Positions 48,287-57,900 of a DNA stretch of 64,000 nucleotides are shown piece after piece. How positions within the stretch are numbered: the stretch's first letter is position 1; each line of letters opens with the position of its first letter. Location of the stretch: positions 1 to 64,000 of IMG/VR virus record IMGVR_UViG_3300027823_000006, one strand, 5' to 3'. This stretch comes from a virus. The notes beneath the pieces were generated by a model, which did not search any database, was not told the DNA's origin, and was given only the letters and a program-made list of their open reading frames with translations. The position numbers and the translations under genes are program-made.

Positions 48287-50680
48287 TTACGGGTGTGCGT
48301 ACACGATGAGCGCGCGTTCCACCATGCCGATGTCCCGCGGAGCAGATGGTGGCGTTGTAACACCATCCCAACCAGCCGCGGAAGCACTGAACGCACCCGT
48401 GATGTGCGCGGGATCGACGCCGTTCACCAAGAGCGGCATATTGGCGACGGCGATCGGAGCGTCAGCGAGATTCCCGATGTTGAGCTGGGTATAGGTCACG
48501 TTGACCGTGTCCGTCGTCCATGCGGTCAGCCGCGTGATTTGGCGTGCCGCATAGTTGACGGTGTAGTCGACGTTTTCGACGAGCGCGACACCTGCGACAT
48601 CTCCAGCGATAAACGCGCGGACCAAACGTCCGAAATGTGGCAATGCCGGTGTATTTGCCAATGTCACGGGCACTGCCAAAGGCAACAAAGTCAACACTGT
48701 GAACGACTCGTACTTGAAGTAGTCACCCACGTTCCAGATACCTGCACCAACCACCGGCGGATCGTCAGTGAAAAGGACCTTGTCAGGACCGTAAACACGG
48801 GAACCGACCAATCGATTGAAGGATATGGAATCTTCCTTGACTTGTATTTCGTCACGAAACGCAGTTGTGGGCGTGGTGAACACGTATGTGTGCGACGGCT
48901 TTGCCGATAACACCAACTCATTCAAGTCACGCAGACTTTGCGCAAAGCCGCCACCACCAGATGCGGACAGTGCAAGCGCGTCGAACTTGACCGAGAACGT
49001 ATGGTATTTGAGATATCGGTCCATCAACACGAACGCCATACGGTGTCGATAGATTCGTGTCGGTGTCGGTACCAAGGGGACGCCCGTTTCGTCAGTACCT
49101 ACGTGAAGACCCGGGTCTCCGACTTGGGGATCGTCAGGAGCGCCGACCACATTCTCGACGTAGTACGGGCTCGCGATACGTCGAAAGATCGGGGGCACAC
49201 TTCCGGCAACTGGCGAAAACAAGTTTTCTGGGATGATCTCGCCGTACCACCACGACGGCGATTGAACATAGTCCGTTACGGCGACGGCGGTCGTAAAGGG
49301 CTCGAACGATTCGAGCACAAGGCCGGGCACTAGGTCGACGCGGAACGGTGTTCCCTTGGGAAACTCATACGTCGCGGTCTGGTTGGTAGAAGGCCGTGTC
49401 GTCAAGACTCGATCGACGATCGAATCAGAGAAATCGGTGGCGATGTAGACCTCACCGTCATCACGAACCACTGGAAGGTTGAGCACTACGTTGAGCGCGC
49501 TCTCGATGCGCTCGAGTACAGGTCCAAGGATGTAGAGCTGGAAAATCCCCTCGAGAAACGAGCGGTACAACTCGCTGCTATCAGACTGACGTCCAATGAG
49601 CGCGCCGAAGTTGTTAGCGAGCGTCCGACGATCAACCAACGTCTCGGGGGTCCACGCCGCCATCTGCAGAACGCGAACGACCGTCGAGGATGCGACGATC
49701 CTTCCTGTCATGGACAGACGGGGCACCGGACCTGCAATCGGATAGACCTCCTTCATCCACGTATAGTCAACTGCGTAAGGACTCGCGCCTTGCCACGCCG
49801 TGACCTGGAAGATCAACCCGCCTTCGTAATTGATGATGTAATCGACATCCTCAACTACGTCCTGGCCGTCCGAAAGCCTCTTGGCAAACACGCGCACCGA
49901 TTTGTAATGGATGCGCGTGTGCGCCAGTTGCGCGTAGTTATATGGAACACCTGCAACGAGAGTGAACGGTTCGGCTATAACTACAGGGTTCGCCGGGCAT
50001 CGTAGAATGACGTAGTTGATATTGGACGCAGGAGGAGGAAGCGCTACATCTTTGGACACGAAGATGGCAGGTTCTCGCACGACGACGATTTGGTAATCCT
50101 GACGACGTCGCTGTGCTCCGTCGGTTCCAACGTCAAGAAGACGTAGTGTGTCGCCCTTCTTAACGGGTGTGGTTGATGCCCACGCTGCGACAAACGGATC
50201 GGTGAAACTTCCACCGACGGACACATCGAGGGACCTTCGAGCATAGCCCGCCAAGGGCAGACCGTTGTTGGTTGGGTTCGTGGGGTCGACCTTGAATAGG
50301 ACCACACGGTTGACGACGTCGTAGTCACGCTGGTCTTCGAGAGACGCGGTGGGTTCGATAACACGGTTGTCAATCGAGACGAAGGCGACAACAGGATCTG
50401 GAAGAGTGTAGGCCCAACGGTCAGCGTTGACCGTAGCGCCTTCGACGAAACGGATCTCGTCTTCGCGCATCGCGAGCAGGTGATAAAATTCGCGATCAAG
50501 CGCAACAGAATCTCGAAGAGAGATGCCGAGCGTCGCTGACATTAGGTCCAGATACGCCTGACCAATAAGAATCGCAGAGCCGTGATAGAGCGTCTCGAGC
50601 TGGTCTGCATCCGCAAAGAAACGCTGCCAGAAATCCGACAGACCTAAGATGAAATTGTATTGATATCCGACGGCTGGCAT
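48287..50680 (-). CDS. Baseplate-associated protein (797 aa)
   Basis: Mostly beta-rich with repeated (V)D-Y-(V/I)-(I/T)-N-Y segments (VEDVDYIINYEGGLIFQVTA, VENVDYTVNYAARQITRLTA), each followed by a similar strand, which suggests duplicated domains. The N-terminus (FWQRFFADADQLETLYHG) is helical. Its start directly overlaps the stop of the baseplate-J-like gene, so the two are coupled. By position it is a baseplate wedge or fibre-connector protein. No specific family was recognised. Confidence 0.7.
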   Translation of the reverse strand: MPAVGYQYNFILGLSDFWQRFFADADQLETLYHGSAILIGQAYLDLMSATLGISLRDSVALDREFYHLLAMREDEIRFVEGATVNADRWAYTLPDPVVAFVSIDNRVIEPTASLEDQRDYDVVNRVVLFKVDPTNPTNNGLPLAGYARRSLDVSVGGSFTDPFVAAWASTTPVKKGDTLRLLDVGTDGAQRRRQDYQIVVVREPAIFVSKDVALPPPASNINYVILRCPANPVVIAEPFTLVAGVPYNYAQLAHTRIHYKSVRVFAKRLSDGQDVVEDVDYIINYEGGLIFQVTAWQGASPYAVDYTWMKEVYPIAGPVPRLSMTGRIVASSTVVRVLQMAAWTPETLVDRRTLANNFGALIGRQSDSSELYRSFLEGIFQLYILGPVLERIESALNVVLNLPVVRDDGEVYIATDFSDSIVDRVLTTRPSTNQTATYEFPKGTPFRVDLVPGLVLESFEPFTTAVAVTDYVQSPSWWYGEIIPENLFSPVAGSVPPIFRRIASPYYVENVVGAPDDPQVGDPGLHVGTDETGVPLVPTPTRIYRHRMAFVLMDRYLKYHTFSVKFDALALSASGGGGFAQSLRDLNELVLSAKPSHTYVFTTPTTAFRDEIQVKEDSISFNRLVGSRVYGPDKVLFTDDPPVVGAGIWNVGDYFKYESFTVLTLLPLAVPVTLANTPALPHFGRLVRAFIAGDVAGVALVENVDYTVNYAARQITRLTAWTTDTVNVTYTQLNIGNLADAPIAVANMPLLVNGVDPAHITGAFSASAAGWDGVTTPPSAPRDIGMVERALIVYAHP

Positions 50681-52713
50681 TAGGTTCCGTCCTGCTGCGC
50701 AACGATGCTGGTCTCATTGGCAATATAGCGAAGCGTGCGGTTGGTAACGCCGAGACTCTCGAGTGTTACGGGAGACCCGTTAAACAGCCACGTTGGAGGA
50801 ATAGGCCCCGCGACCTGTTTACTCAATTCAACACTCACAACATCCGCCGTACTGTACGAAAGCACGTCACCTGTGGGTGCCCGCAACGCGTAGTCAATCT
50901 GCAACAACGGAAGACCAAGCGCAGACGGTACAATGTTGGCAATGTCAGGGTACGTGTTCTTGACGAGCTGAATCACAGTTGAGACATCGATCGAGGAGAT
51001 CGATGCGTCGAATGCGTTGACGTAATCGATGATGGTCAGGGCGATGGCATCGTTATCAAGCGTCGTCACAGCCGTACTCTTGAGCGTGTACGTCAAGAAC
51101 ATGGACACCAAGACAGGGTGGTGTCCTCGAGGCAACTGGAAGGCCGCGCTTACCCGCTCACGGGTTCCGCGCACGAATGAATCAATGACCGCAAACGACT
51201 GCAGGGTACGGTAGCGGACCCGCAGCCGGTAGGTATCAAACCGCGTCGGGAACATGTCCGTACCAACGACGACCTCCATCCACTGGAGAGTGCTTTGCGC
51301 TTCGAGCGGCGCATGGACGACCGTTTGAAACTGTAGCCCTTGCGTCGGCGACGCGGATTGCTGCGGCGTCTGATTGACGTGGTTGGGGTAGTGCACGAAT
51401 CCGTCGAGCGTCGACTTGTATGCAGCTTCGGGCGGCGGAGGGTTGATGAGGGCGACGTCCAAAATGTCCATGACGGGACCGCCCGGCATCGTGATACGGC
51501 CCGGCGTACCGATCTGACGTGACGTCGAACCCGTCGTGTAAGGAAGTCCGCCTAGACCGAACACAACATCGTTGTACGTCGGGCCGATACGTCCAATCAC
51601 ATAATTCACGGTCGTGGGCGGCGAGCCTTCGTCTGTCGCGATTGGAAAGGGCGACTGGCTACTTACGACGAGATTTGAACTGGCATTCTCTACGACGAGA
51701 AATTCTGCAGGGACGGAGGGCAGGCCTGCGGTGACCCGGATGATGTCGCCTGGAAGTACGGCCGCGAAGCTCACCGAACCATCTCGGAAGATCGTCGAGA
51801 CTCCATTAGGACGCGCGAACGCCCCGCCTACTGCGCCTGTGAACGACGTCTCAACGAGCGCCGTGCGTAGGTAGATGTCGACAGCGCCACCAACGTGAAA
51901 CTTGAGGTTGGGTGCGATCGTTGGAACGATGTCCCGTTGCATTTCACGGTCGCCCATTCCAATCACAAGAATGTTTTCGATGCTGTCAAAATTGTCTTCG
52001 AGGGTCGCGTTTATGGATCTCGAGTTGATCAGATTGCGAACCGCGACGACGGTGGGGGCGCGCGCGAGCACCTCCTCGACCGTCTCAGGCCCACGACCCC
52101 CTGAAAATTCAGCAGTGGTCTCGATGCGTGTGATGTACGGGTTGAATCGATCGAACGCTGAGAACAGCCCTGGCTGGATGTTGTAGTCCGCGCCAGAGGT
52201 GACTGCGACGAGTGGAATCCGAAACTCGTAATCCAGGACCGTGTTGTCTGCGTCGATGATCGGTGTCAGCTCGGACTTCGGGATAAACAACGTGTCCGCC
52301 GCATCAACCGAGAACACAATCCCACGGCTGTACGTAAAGCGGACGGTCGTTGCAATGAAGATATCGACCTGTTGTGACGCGTGTCCAATGGCGTAGCCAC
52401 GTGCCGTCGTACCGCTCTTGGGCGTGACGAAGAAGTTGGACAAGATCGCAGTGACGGCATCCGTCAACGCTTCGGAGTCACCTCCGACCGAGTTCACCGC
52501 CTCCCGTACCGACAAGAGCGACTGCATCTTGCGGATCTGTGCAGCATCACTGCGTAGAAATGTGACGACGGCGGCAACCGCTTGCACGGTTAGATCGCGT
52601 AGTGCCGTTCCGCGACTGAAATCCCCGTCAGTGACCTGATCCGAGAGGAACTGTTCCAGGAAGTCGGCAGCGGTCGATACGTCCGAGGGGTTGATGGTTA
52701 TCGTCGTACTCAT
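50680..52713 (-). CDS. Baseplate J-like wedge protein
   Basis: A 677-residue protein of the baseplate J/gp6 type, which forms the ring of contractile-tail baseplates. Features are the N-terminal helical region (AADFLEQFLSDQV, GTALRDLTVQAVAAVVTFLR), the conserved FSGGRGPETVEEVLARAP motif with VAVRNLINSRSI, and a DNFDSIENILVIGMGD stretch. GAGGT lies about 8 nt before the ATG. Its start overlaps the stop of the gp25-like gene by 4 nt. A contractile tail is the main inference from this gene. Confidence 0.88.
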   Translation of the reverse strand: MSTTITINPSDVSTAADFLEQFLSDQVTDGDFSRGTALRDLTVQAVAAVVTFLRSDAAQIRKMQSLLSVREAVNSVGGDSEALTDAVTAILSNFFVTPKSGTTARGYAIGHASQQVDIFIATTVRFTYSRGIVFSVDAADTLFIPKSELTPIIDADNTVLDYEFRIPLVAVTSGADYNIQPGLFSAFDRFNPYITRIETTAEFSGGRGPETVEEVLARAPTVVAVRNLINSRSINATLEDNFDSIENILVIGMGDREMQRDIVPTIAPNLKFHVGGAVDIYLRTALVETSFTGAVGGAFARPNGVSTIFRDGSVSFAAVLPGDIIRVTAGLPSVPAEFLVVENASSNLVVSSQSPFPIATDEGSPPTTVNYVIGRIGPTYNDVVFGLGGLPYTTGSTSRQIGTPGRITMPGGPVMDILDVALINPPPPEAAYKSTLDGFVHYPNHVNQTPQQSASPTQGLQFQTVVHAPLEAQSTLQWMEVVVGTDMFPTRFDTYRLRVRYRTLQSFAVIDSFVRGTRERVSAAFQLPRGHHPVLVSMFLTYTLKSTAVTTLDNDAIALTIIDYVNAFDASISSIDVSTVIQLVKNTYPDIANIVPSALGLPLLQIDYALRAPTGDVLSYSTADVVSVELSKQVAGPIPPTWLFNGSPVTLESLGVTNRTLRYIANETSIVAQQDGT

Positions 52714-53156
52714 TGGCGGACCTCGAGCGTGGGAAGCACGATCTGCATTTGCTGGTTCGCGACGTTAGTTATCAGGACCTGAGCAGCGAAACCAGGACCG
52801 TCTGGAATCGCAATGTAGTCGGTCACGACGGCAGATGCGAGACGTTCGTCGTCATCTACTGACGTCTGCAACGATTGGTACGCTTGCACGCCCTGGGCGG
52901 CACTCTCGACCGCCATGTCCAAAACTTCCCTGGCGTCATTTAAGGACACATTGGACCCGATGAGGTTGGTCAGATTGGTTCCGTAAGTGATGTCCAGAGG
53001 ATCGGTACCTACAGGCGTCAACAGGTACTTTGCAAAGATGTTCACCAGTTTCTGGATTCCCCGTACACCCAGAGAACGTGTTTGACCGAACGAATAAAAC
53101 GCAGTTCCGGTATACCGCGAGGCGGGGACGATCTGAATGTTGATGTCAAACGCCAT
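52710..53156 (-). CDS. gp25-like baseplate wedge protein (148 aa)
   Basis: The core IQKLVNIFAKYLLTPVGTDPLD followed by YGTNLTNLIG matches the gp25/baseplate-W family of contractile injection systems. Length is also typical. It is flanked by the baseplate-J-like gene (4-nt overlap) and the degenerate M23 protein (1-nt overlap), the usual wedge neighbourhood. Confidence 0.82.
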   Translation of the reverse strand: MAFDINIQIVPASRYTGTAFYSFGQTRSLGVRGIQKLVNIFAKYLLTPVGTDPLDITYGTNLTNLIGSNVSLNDAREVLDMAVESAAQGVQAYQSLQTSVDDDERLASAVVTDYIAIPDGPGFAAQVLITNVANQQMQIVLPTLEVRQ

Positions 53157-54226
53157 TAGAGAGGTCCTTGTTCAATACCGCCAACCACCCACACACCCTT
53201 TTCGAAGTCGAACACCATTGGAGCGGTCACCTTAGAGAATGGCTGCTCCTTAAACGCGGCCGTCGCCGCATACAGCGTGCTCTGTCGATTGTTGAGCGTC
53301 TGTTGGATAAAGGTGTCGTGCCGTGATTGCGCCAATTTGGTGGCAGACGTGTCTTGGTTCTGTAACGACGTCGCCCGGTCTAAGCTCTGGATAATAACGG
53401 CGGCGTCGCTCGCCATTGTTTGTGCACCGAATGCATTCAAAATAGGCATCACAATACTGCTGCCTAACCCTGTACCTGACGTCGAGTCCTGATGTCCGGG
53501 CCAGGCATTCGGAACGAAGGCAGTTGGACGAACGATGGTTACGATGGGGCCCGATACGAACGAGACTTGGATGGGCAGCACGGGATTTTTCTTCGAAAAT
53601 CCTGCGGGACCGCCGGTACCGCCGGCCTTTCCAATTTGCTGACCCTCGGTTACTTGGTTGCCCGGGGCGATGGCTGAGACGCTGACGCTGTCGAGGCGGA
53701 AGTACTCGGTGCGATAGCCTTCGAAATCCCCGCTGTGGAGGATTTGGATGATGATGCCACCTTCACCAACATCACGAGGCGTCGCGACGGCGTCGGACCC
53801 GCCTCCGTAGATGTTGCCCTTGGAATCCGCGTGCGCGCTCTCCAAGTTCACGAGCCCGATCGTTTTTGACTGGAATCCGACGAAGACGACCGTGCCATCG
53901 GCCATCGCGAAGACGGGCTCGCCCGAGACGGCGTTGAAGTCCAGCGACCGATGTCCTGAATCCCAACCGCGCACCAATGACCGTTCACGCTGCTTTCCGA
54001 TCGAGAACGGACCTGTGGGCGCGAGCGGGGAGCCTAGCAAACGTTTGGTAGGGACCGGCGCTGTATCGTAGAAGCGCTGTTTGGTATCGGGGTCGTACTC
54101 GATGCCCGGTCGCTGCGCGTTGGCATCTGATGACGACTTATCACCCTGCGCTGAAGACGCGCGAGCGAGCCCCGTCCCCATTTCTTTGACGGATTCCCAC
54201 GGATCGGGCGGCTTTGGATCAGCCAT
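53156..54226 (-). CDS. M23-like baseplate protein, catalytic residues partly lost (356 aa)
   Basis: The central part follows the LytM/M23 fold: GHRSLDFNAVSGEPVFAMAD (H-x3-D, ~92), GTVVFVGF, GGIIIQILH, and GNQVTEGQQIGKAGGTGG. The active-site HxH is replaced (EYFRL where YAHL is usual) and the later P-LHFE is PIQVSF, so it should be inactive. Flexible N- and C-terminal parts flank this domain. A complete M23 domain is present in the hub protein at 54976-58602. This copy probably keeps a structural or binding role at the baseplate. Confidence 0.75.
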   Translation of the reverse strand: MADPKPPDPWESVKEMGTGLARASSAQGDKSSSDANAQRPGIEYDPDTKQRFYDTAPVPTKRLLGSPLAPTGPFSIGKQRERSLVRGWDSGHRSLDFNAVSGEPVFAMADGTVVFVGFQSKTIGLVNLESAHADSKGNIYGGGSDAVATPRDVGEGGIIIQILHSGDFEGYRTEYFRLDSVSVSAIAPGNQVTEGQQIGKAGGTGGPAGFSKKNPVLPIQVSFVSGPIVTIVRPTAFVPNAWPGHQDSTSGTGLGSSIVMPILNAFGAQTMASDAAVIIQSLDRATSLQNQDTSATKLAQSRHDTFIQQTLNNRQSTLYAATAAFKEQPFSKVTAPMVFDFEKGVWVVGGIEQGPL

Positions 54227-54971
54227 GGACCTTCTCCACGTGTTCGATGAGTTTCGCCTTGGCGTAGGAGTATTGCCCCTGCGTCATGCCGAGCTTCTTC
54301 TGGATCTCTTGATTCGAGAGCTGCTCGGCACCTCCGTAACCTGTCAAGTGCTCGAAGATGGCTTTGTGTTGCGGCGTCAGGGCGTGGTGAATGAAGTCGA
54401 CAACATGCTCCTGCTTGTCTCCATCATAGAGCCCTGCGTCACCCGTCTCGAACAGACCGCCTGACTCGAGCAGCTCCCTGCGGCCAATCGACTTCCGATA
54501 CGCCTCCACATGAGGGATTGGCCATCCGAGATGATCCGCAAGCTCGTCGGTCGTCGGTGCGCGTCCGTGCGCGTCCGAGAGGTCCGAGTGCGCAACGTTG
54601 TAGCTGTGGTAGAGCAGCATCTTGTTCTCAGGGAGCCGTGCAACGTTCTGATTCGCGTACGACAACCGAGACATCCGCTGAAGTTGGTTAACGACATGGG
54701 TGCCGAGCGCCGCACCCTTGTTCGGATCGTAGTTGTGGAACGCCTCCATCGCGAGACGCTTGCCTTCAGATTCCAAGAGAGGACGAGCCATCGTGCCCGC
54801 CCATTTGTTCGCCTCACGATGAATGAGCGGCGAAACGTGCGAGAGCAAAGCAGACGCGTTTGCGTCCGTCGGACTCTTCTTCCACGCATGCCACGCATCA
54901 ATGTCTTGCGTCTGGCGATTCGTTACCGCCAGCTTTGCAAAACGAGACAGCGTGTTCGTCATAGAGGCCAT
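54219..54971 (-). CDS. Second sigma-factor-like protein, encoded inside the baseplate block
   Basis: A 250-residue protein with sigma-70 organisation. Region 2-like: ALLSHVSPLIHREANKWAG and AFHNYDPNKGAALGTHVVNQ, then YANQNVARLPENKM. Region 3-like: HGRAPTTDELADHLGWPIPH. Region 4-like helix-turn-helix: LTPQHKAIFEHLTGYGGAE, LSNQEIQKKLGMTQGQYSYA. The RLPENK and GRxPTxxELAxxLG phrases are typical of FliA/WhiG-type factors. It overlaps its downstream neighbour by 8 nt and starts 4 nt after the hub gene. This is unusual company for a transcription factor and suggests late expression or packaging in the virion. Confidence 0.8.
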   Translation of the reverse strand: MASMTNTLSRFAKLAVTNRQTQDIDAWHAWKKSPTDANASALLSHVSPLIHREANKWAGTMARPLLESEGKRLAMEAFHNYDPNKGAALGTHVVNQLQRMSRLSYANQNVARLPENKMLLYHSYNVAHSDLSDAHGRAPTTDELADHLGWPIPHVEAYRKSIGRRELLESGGLFETGDAGLYDGDKQEHVVDFIHHALTPQHKAIFEHLTGYGGAEQLSNQEIQKKLGMTQGQYSYAKAKLIEHVEKVHG

Positions 54972-54975
54972 CGTA

Positions 54976-57900
54976 CTAGGTTCTCGGCGTCTTGATGGCC
55001 AGGACGTTGTTGCGATAGGCGAGCAGTGCCGTATCCCAGTCGCTACGTGTTTGGGAGAAGCTTGTCGACGTCAAACCCGTGACGGCAGGTGAGTCCAGGC
55101 CCGTAACGCCCGGCGGGGGATCCAAAGGCAACGGCTGGTATTCGATACGTCGAATACGTTGGAAATATCGAGCACCAACACTGTGTGCATGGCCAAACGA
55201 AGGCACGGCTCCTTCCCCCGCAGAATTGAGGAAAACGACGTACTCATCAAGTGTGCAGATCGGGCGCCAGTTGTAACGCATCGCCGCATCTCGGCTGTTG
55301 AAGAACTGCGCTGAGCGTGGTGTAGGAACCAGCTCTCGGTTCGCGTTCGCACCACCGAGGTTGTGCGATACACGTGTTACGGAGTTCACCGACGTCTGGT
55401 TTTTGACCAACAACGTACTGTTGATGCGTGTATCAAGAGCAGCAAGGTCTGCTTGTGCGCGTTTGAGTTGTGGATTCAGGTCAGCGAGGGTTGTGTCGGC
55501 TGTCGCTGTTTGCTGCTCCTTAATGATGGAGACCAAAGCGTTTGGATTGTTGTTTGCATCGAGCGGCGAACTATCGCTTGTTTGAGTTGATCCAAACGAT
55601 AACGTGTTGACAAAGATAATATCCAGTTGAATCTGGATCTGGCTTTGAAGCAACACGACCTTTTCACTGAGCGGTGTCCGTTCAGCCAATAAATTCGCGT
55701 AGACCTGGGTCGCTTGAACAACCGCATCGTCGACTACCGCATCGGGTCCGTCGACATAGATTTGTTCCGGAGAGGCGCCTGGTACCTTAGGTGCGTACGC
55801 AAGCATGTTTCGGAAATCGAAAGACGCGTCCTTACCGTAAAGAGGCTGCGCACCGTAGAACAGGTTTTGATAGTACGTTTCAGCCTGTGGGAACGACTGA
55901 AGCACCTTGCTGACATCACGAATGGGCTCCTGGGGGGCCGATCCTCGTGCAGTCGCGTCGTTCAACGAGAACTCGTCACTCAGTTGCTGGAACATCTCCT
56001 GGAGTTGGCGTCCGTACGAAAATGAAAGTTGCGTTCCACGACGCCCGTCGTGAGACATAGTCTGCTGCACTGTTGTGATGTAACAGAACAGGTCAACGCG
56101 CGACGCGCGTTGATCAAGAATGACGCCGGGAAAGCCTGCAACAACGTATGGATTCCACGCAACAGAGGCTGAGCCGTTCCGCTTGGCGTAACGTTCACGG
56201 AAGTACTCGAACTTAGCGTAAAGCTTGTAGACTGTATCGCTTGCCTCTTGAGCTGTGTCATAGGCAGCCGGTGAAGGCGCAGGAGACGTGGGTGCCGCGG
56301 GTGGGGGCTGAACAGACGTTGACGACTGCGGCGTAGCGGGCGGCGGCGCTGCTGCGGGCAGCGGTTGCCCCGCCGTCATGTATTCCCAGTTCTTCTGGAA
56401 ACGCGCGGGATCGACGAAGTCTGTTGCACCACCGAACCACAGCTCAAAATGCAGGTGCATCAGCTTGGCTTCATCCGTCGGACTGTATCCGATGATGCCG
56501 AGGGGCGTGCCTGCCTTGACGCGTTGACCTGAGTTCGCACGTTGTGTAGGTTCCACAAACATGGATGTCATGTGTGTATAATACGTTGCGACCTTGAGCG
56601 GTTCGTGACTGATAACAATACTATAACCGACCCCCGTCTTACCTGCTGACCAGATGACTCCGTCAGCCGCAGCAAGGACCGACACGCCATTGGGCATGAC
56701 GAAGTTCTTGGACCGATTGGGCGTGCGGTCAGGGTATGGGTCTGACCGAATTCGTTCGAAGAAGAAGTCTTGTCCCGGATGTATGACGCCGCGTTCGCTT
56801 CCTGGATTCCGATTGAAACCTTGGCTAACGATGGGCTTTCGGCCGTTGTACATCGAGACGGGCCAAACCCAACGACCTTGAAGCGGTAACGTCGGATTGG
56901 TGTTTCCGGTGGCCACGGTCGGCAGAGGCGGTGCGGGTGTGAACGGTTGTGGAGGCGGCGTCGCGCTCGTGCGTGCGGGCGGCGGGGACGCAGGCGCGCT
57001 TCCGTCCGCGGGCTTTGGATTGATGTGGTTTTCCTGTGCGCTGAGAAAGAACATCCACGGGGGGATGTCGCGACGGTCCATTACGGGACCTTTGAAGAAC
57101 TCCTCGGGGAAGATGAGAAAATTCTTCGCGTTGTAGGTGGCAGATGCTGGGCGCTGACGTTCAAGCAGGTCTACTTCAGGCGGATACCCGATCGCGAGCG
57201 CATCCATGACGGCATTCGCATAAGGGCCCACCTGGTGCAGGAGCCGATTGATGGTGCCGTCGTTGAAGTACAGACGCGTCGGCTGCGTCGCGTAGTTCTC
57301 CTGGTAGCTCATGTCGAGGAGCTGCGACGGGAAGATCGCATTACAGGACGGTGGGATGCTGAACAGGCTCTGCGGCTTCACAAAGTAGTTTGGGATCCGC
57401 TTGGGGGCCGTTTTACGGCTGTCGATGCTGAGCGCGGGAACCCACTTCCGAGCGTTCGCCTTCGCTGAAGCGCTCTCGAGCGTATCGCTGTACTCGATGG
57501 GCGCGCCCGTTACCCCGTCGGTGGCCGCACCTGTGAATGGATCGACGTCAATAGCGTGCCCGTTGACGAGTCCTGTGATCGGTGTGCCGCCGAACGTACG
57601 AACCTGACCACCGATCACGGTAAGCAGCTCATCCGTGTACCCAGGCGCCTGAACGAGGATGTGTTCGTTGAAGTTGGTCGGAAGGATGAGACTCGTCGCA
57701 AGGTCGACCGTAACCAGCGGCATCGACGGAATCATCGCGATCTCGGTCAAGAGGGTCTGGATGACCACCTCGAGCATGTCCCAGATGGACCCCGAGTTCT
57801 GAACGTTCGGGATGAGGTTTTTGACGATTGCGCTAACAGCCGAGACGCTCTGCACCGCCTTCAAGACCGGGAAGATGTTGTCACTGCCTGCCGCGACCTC

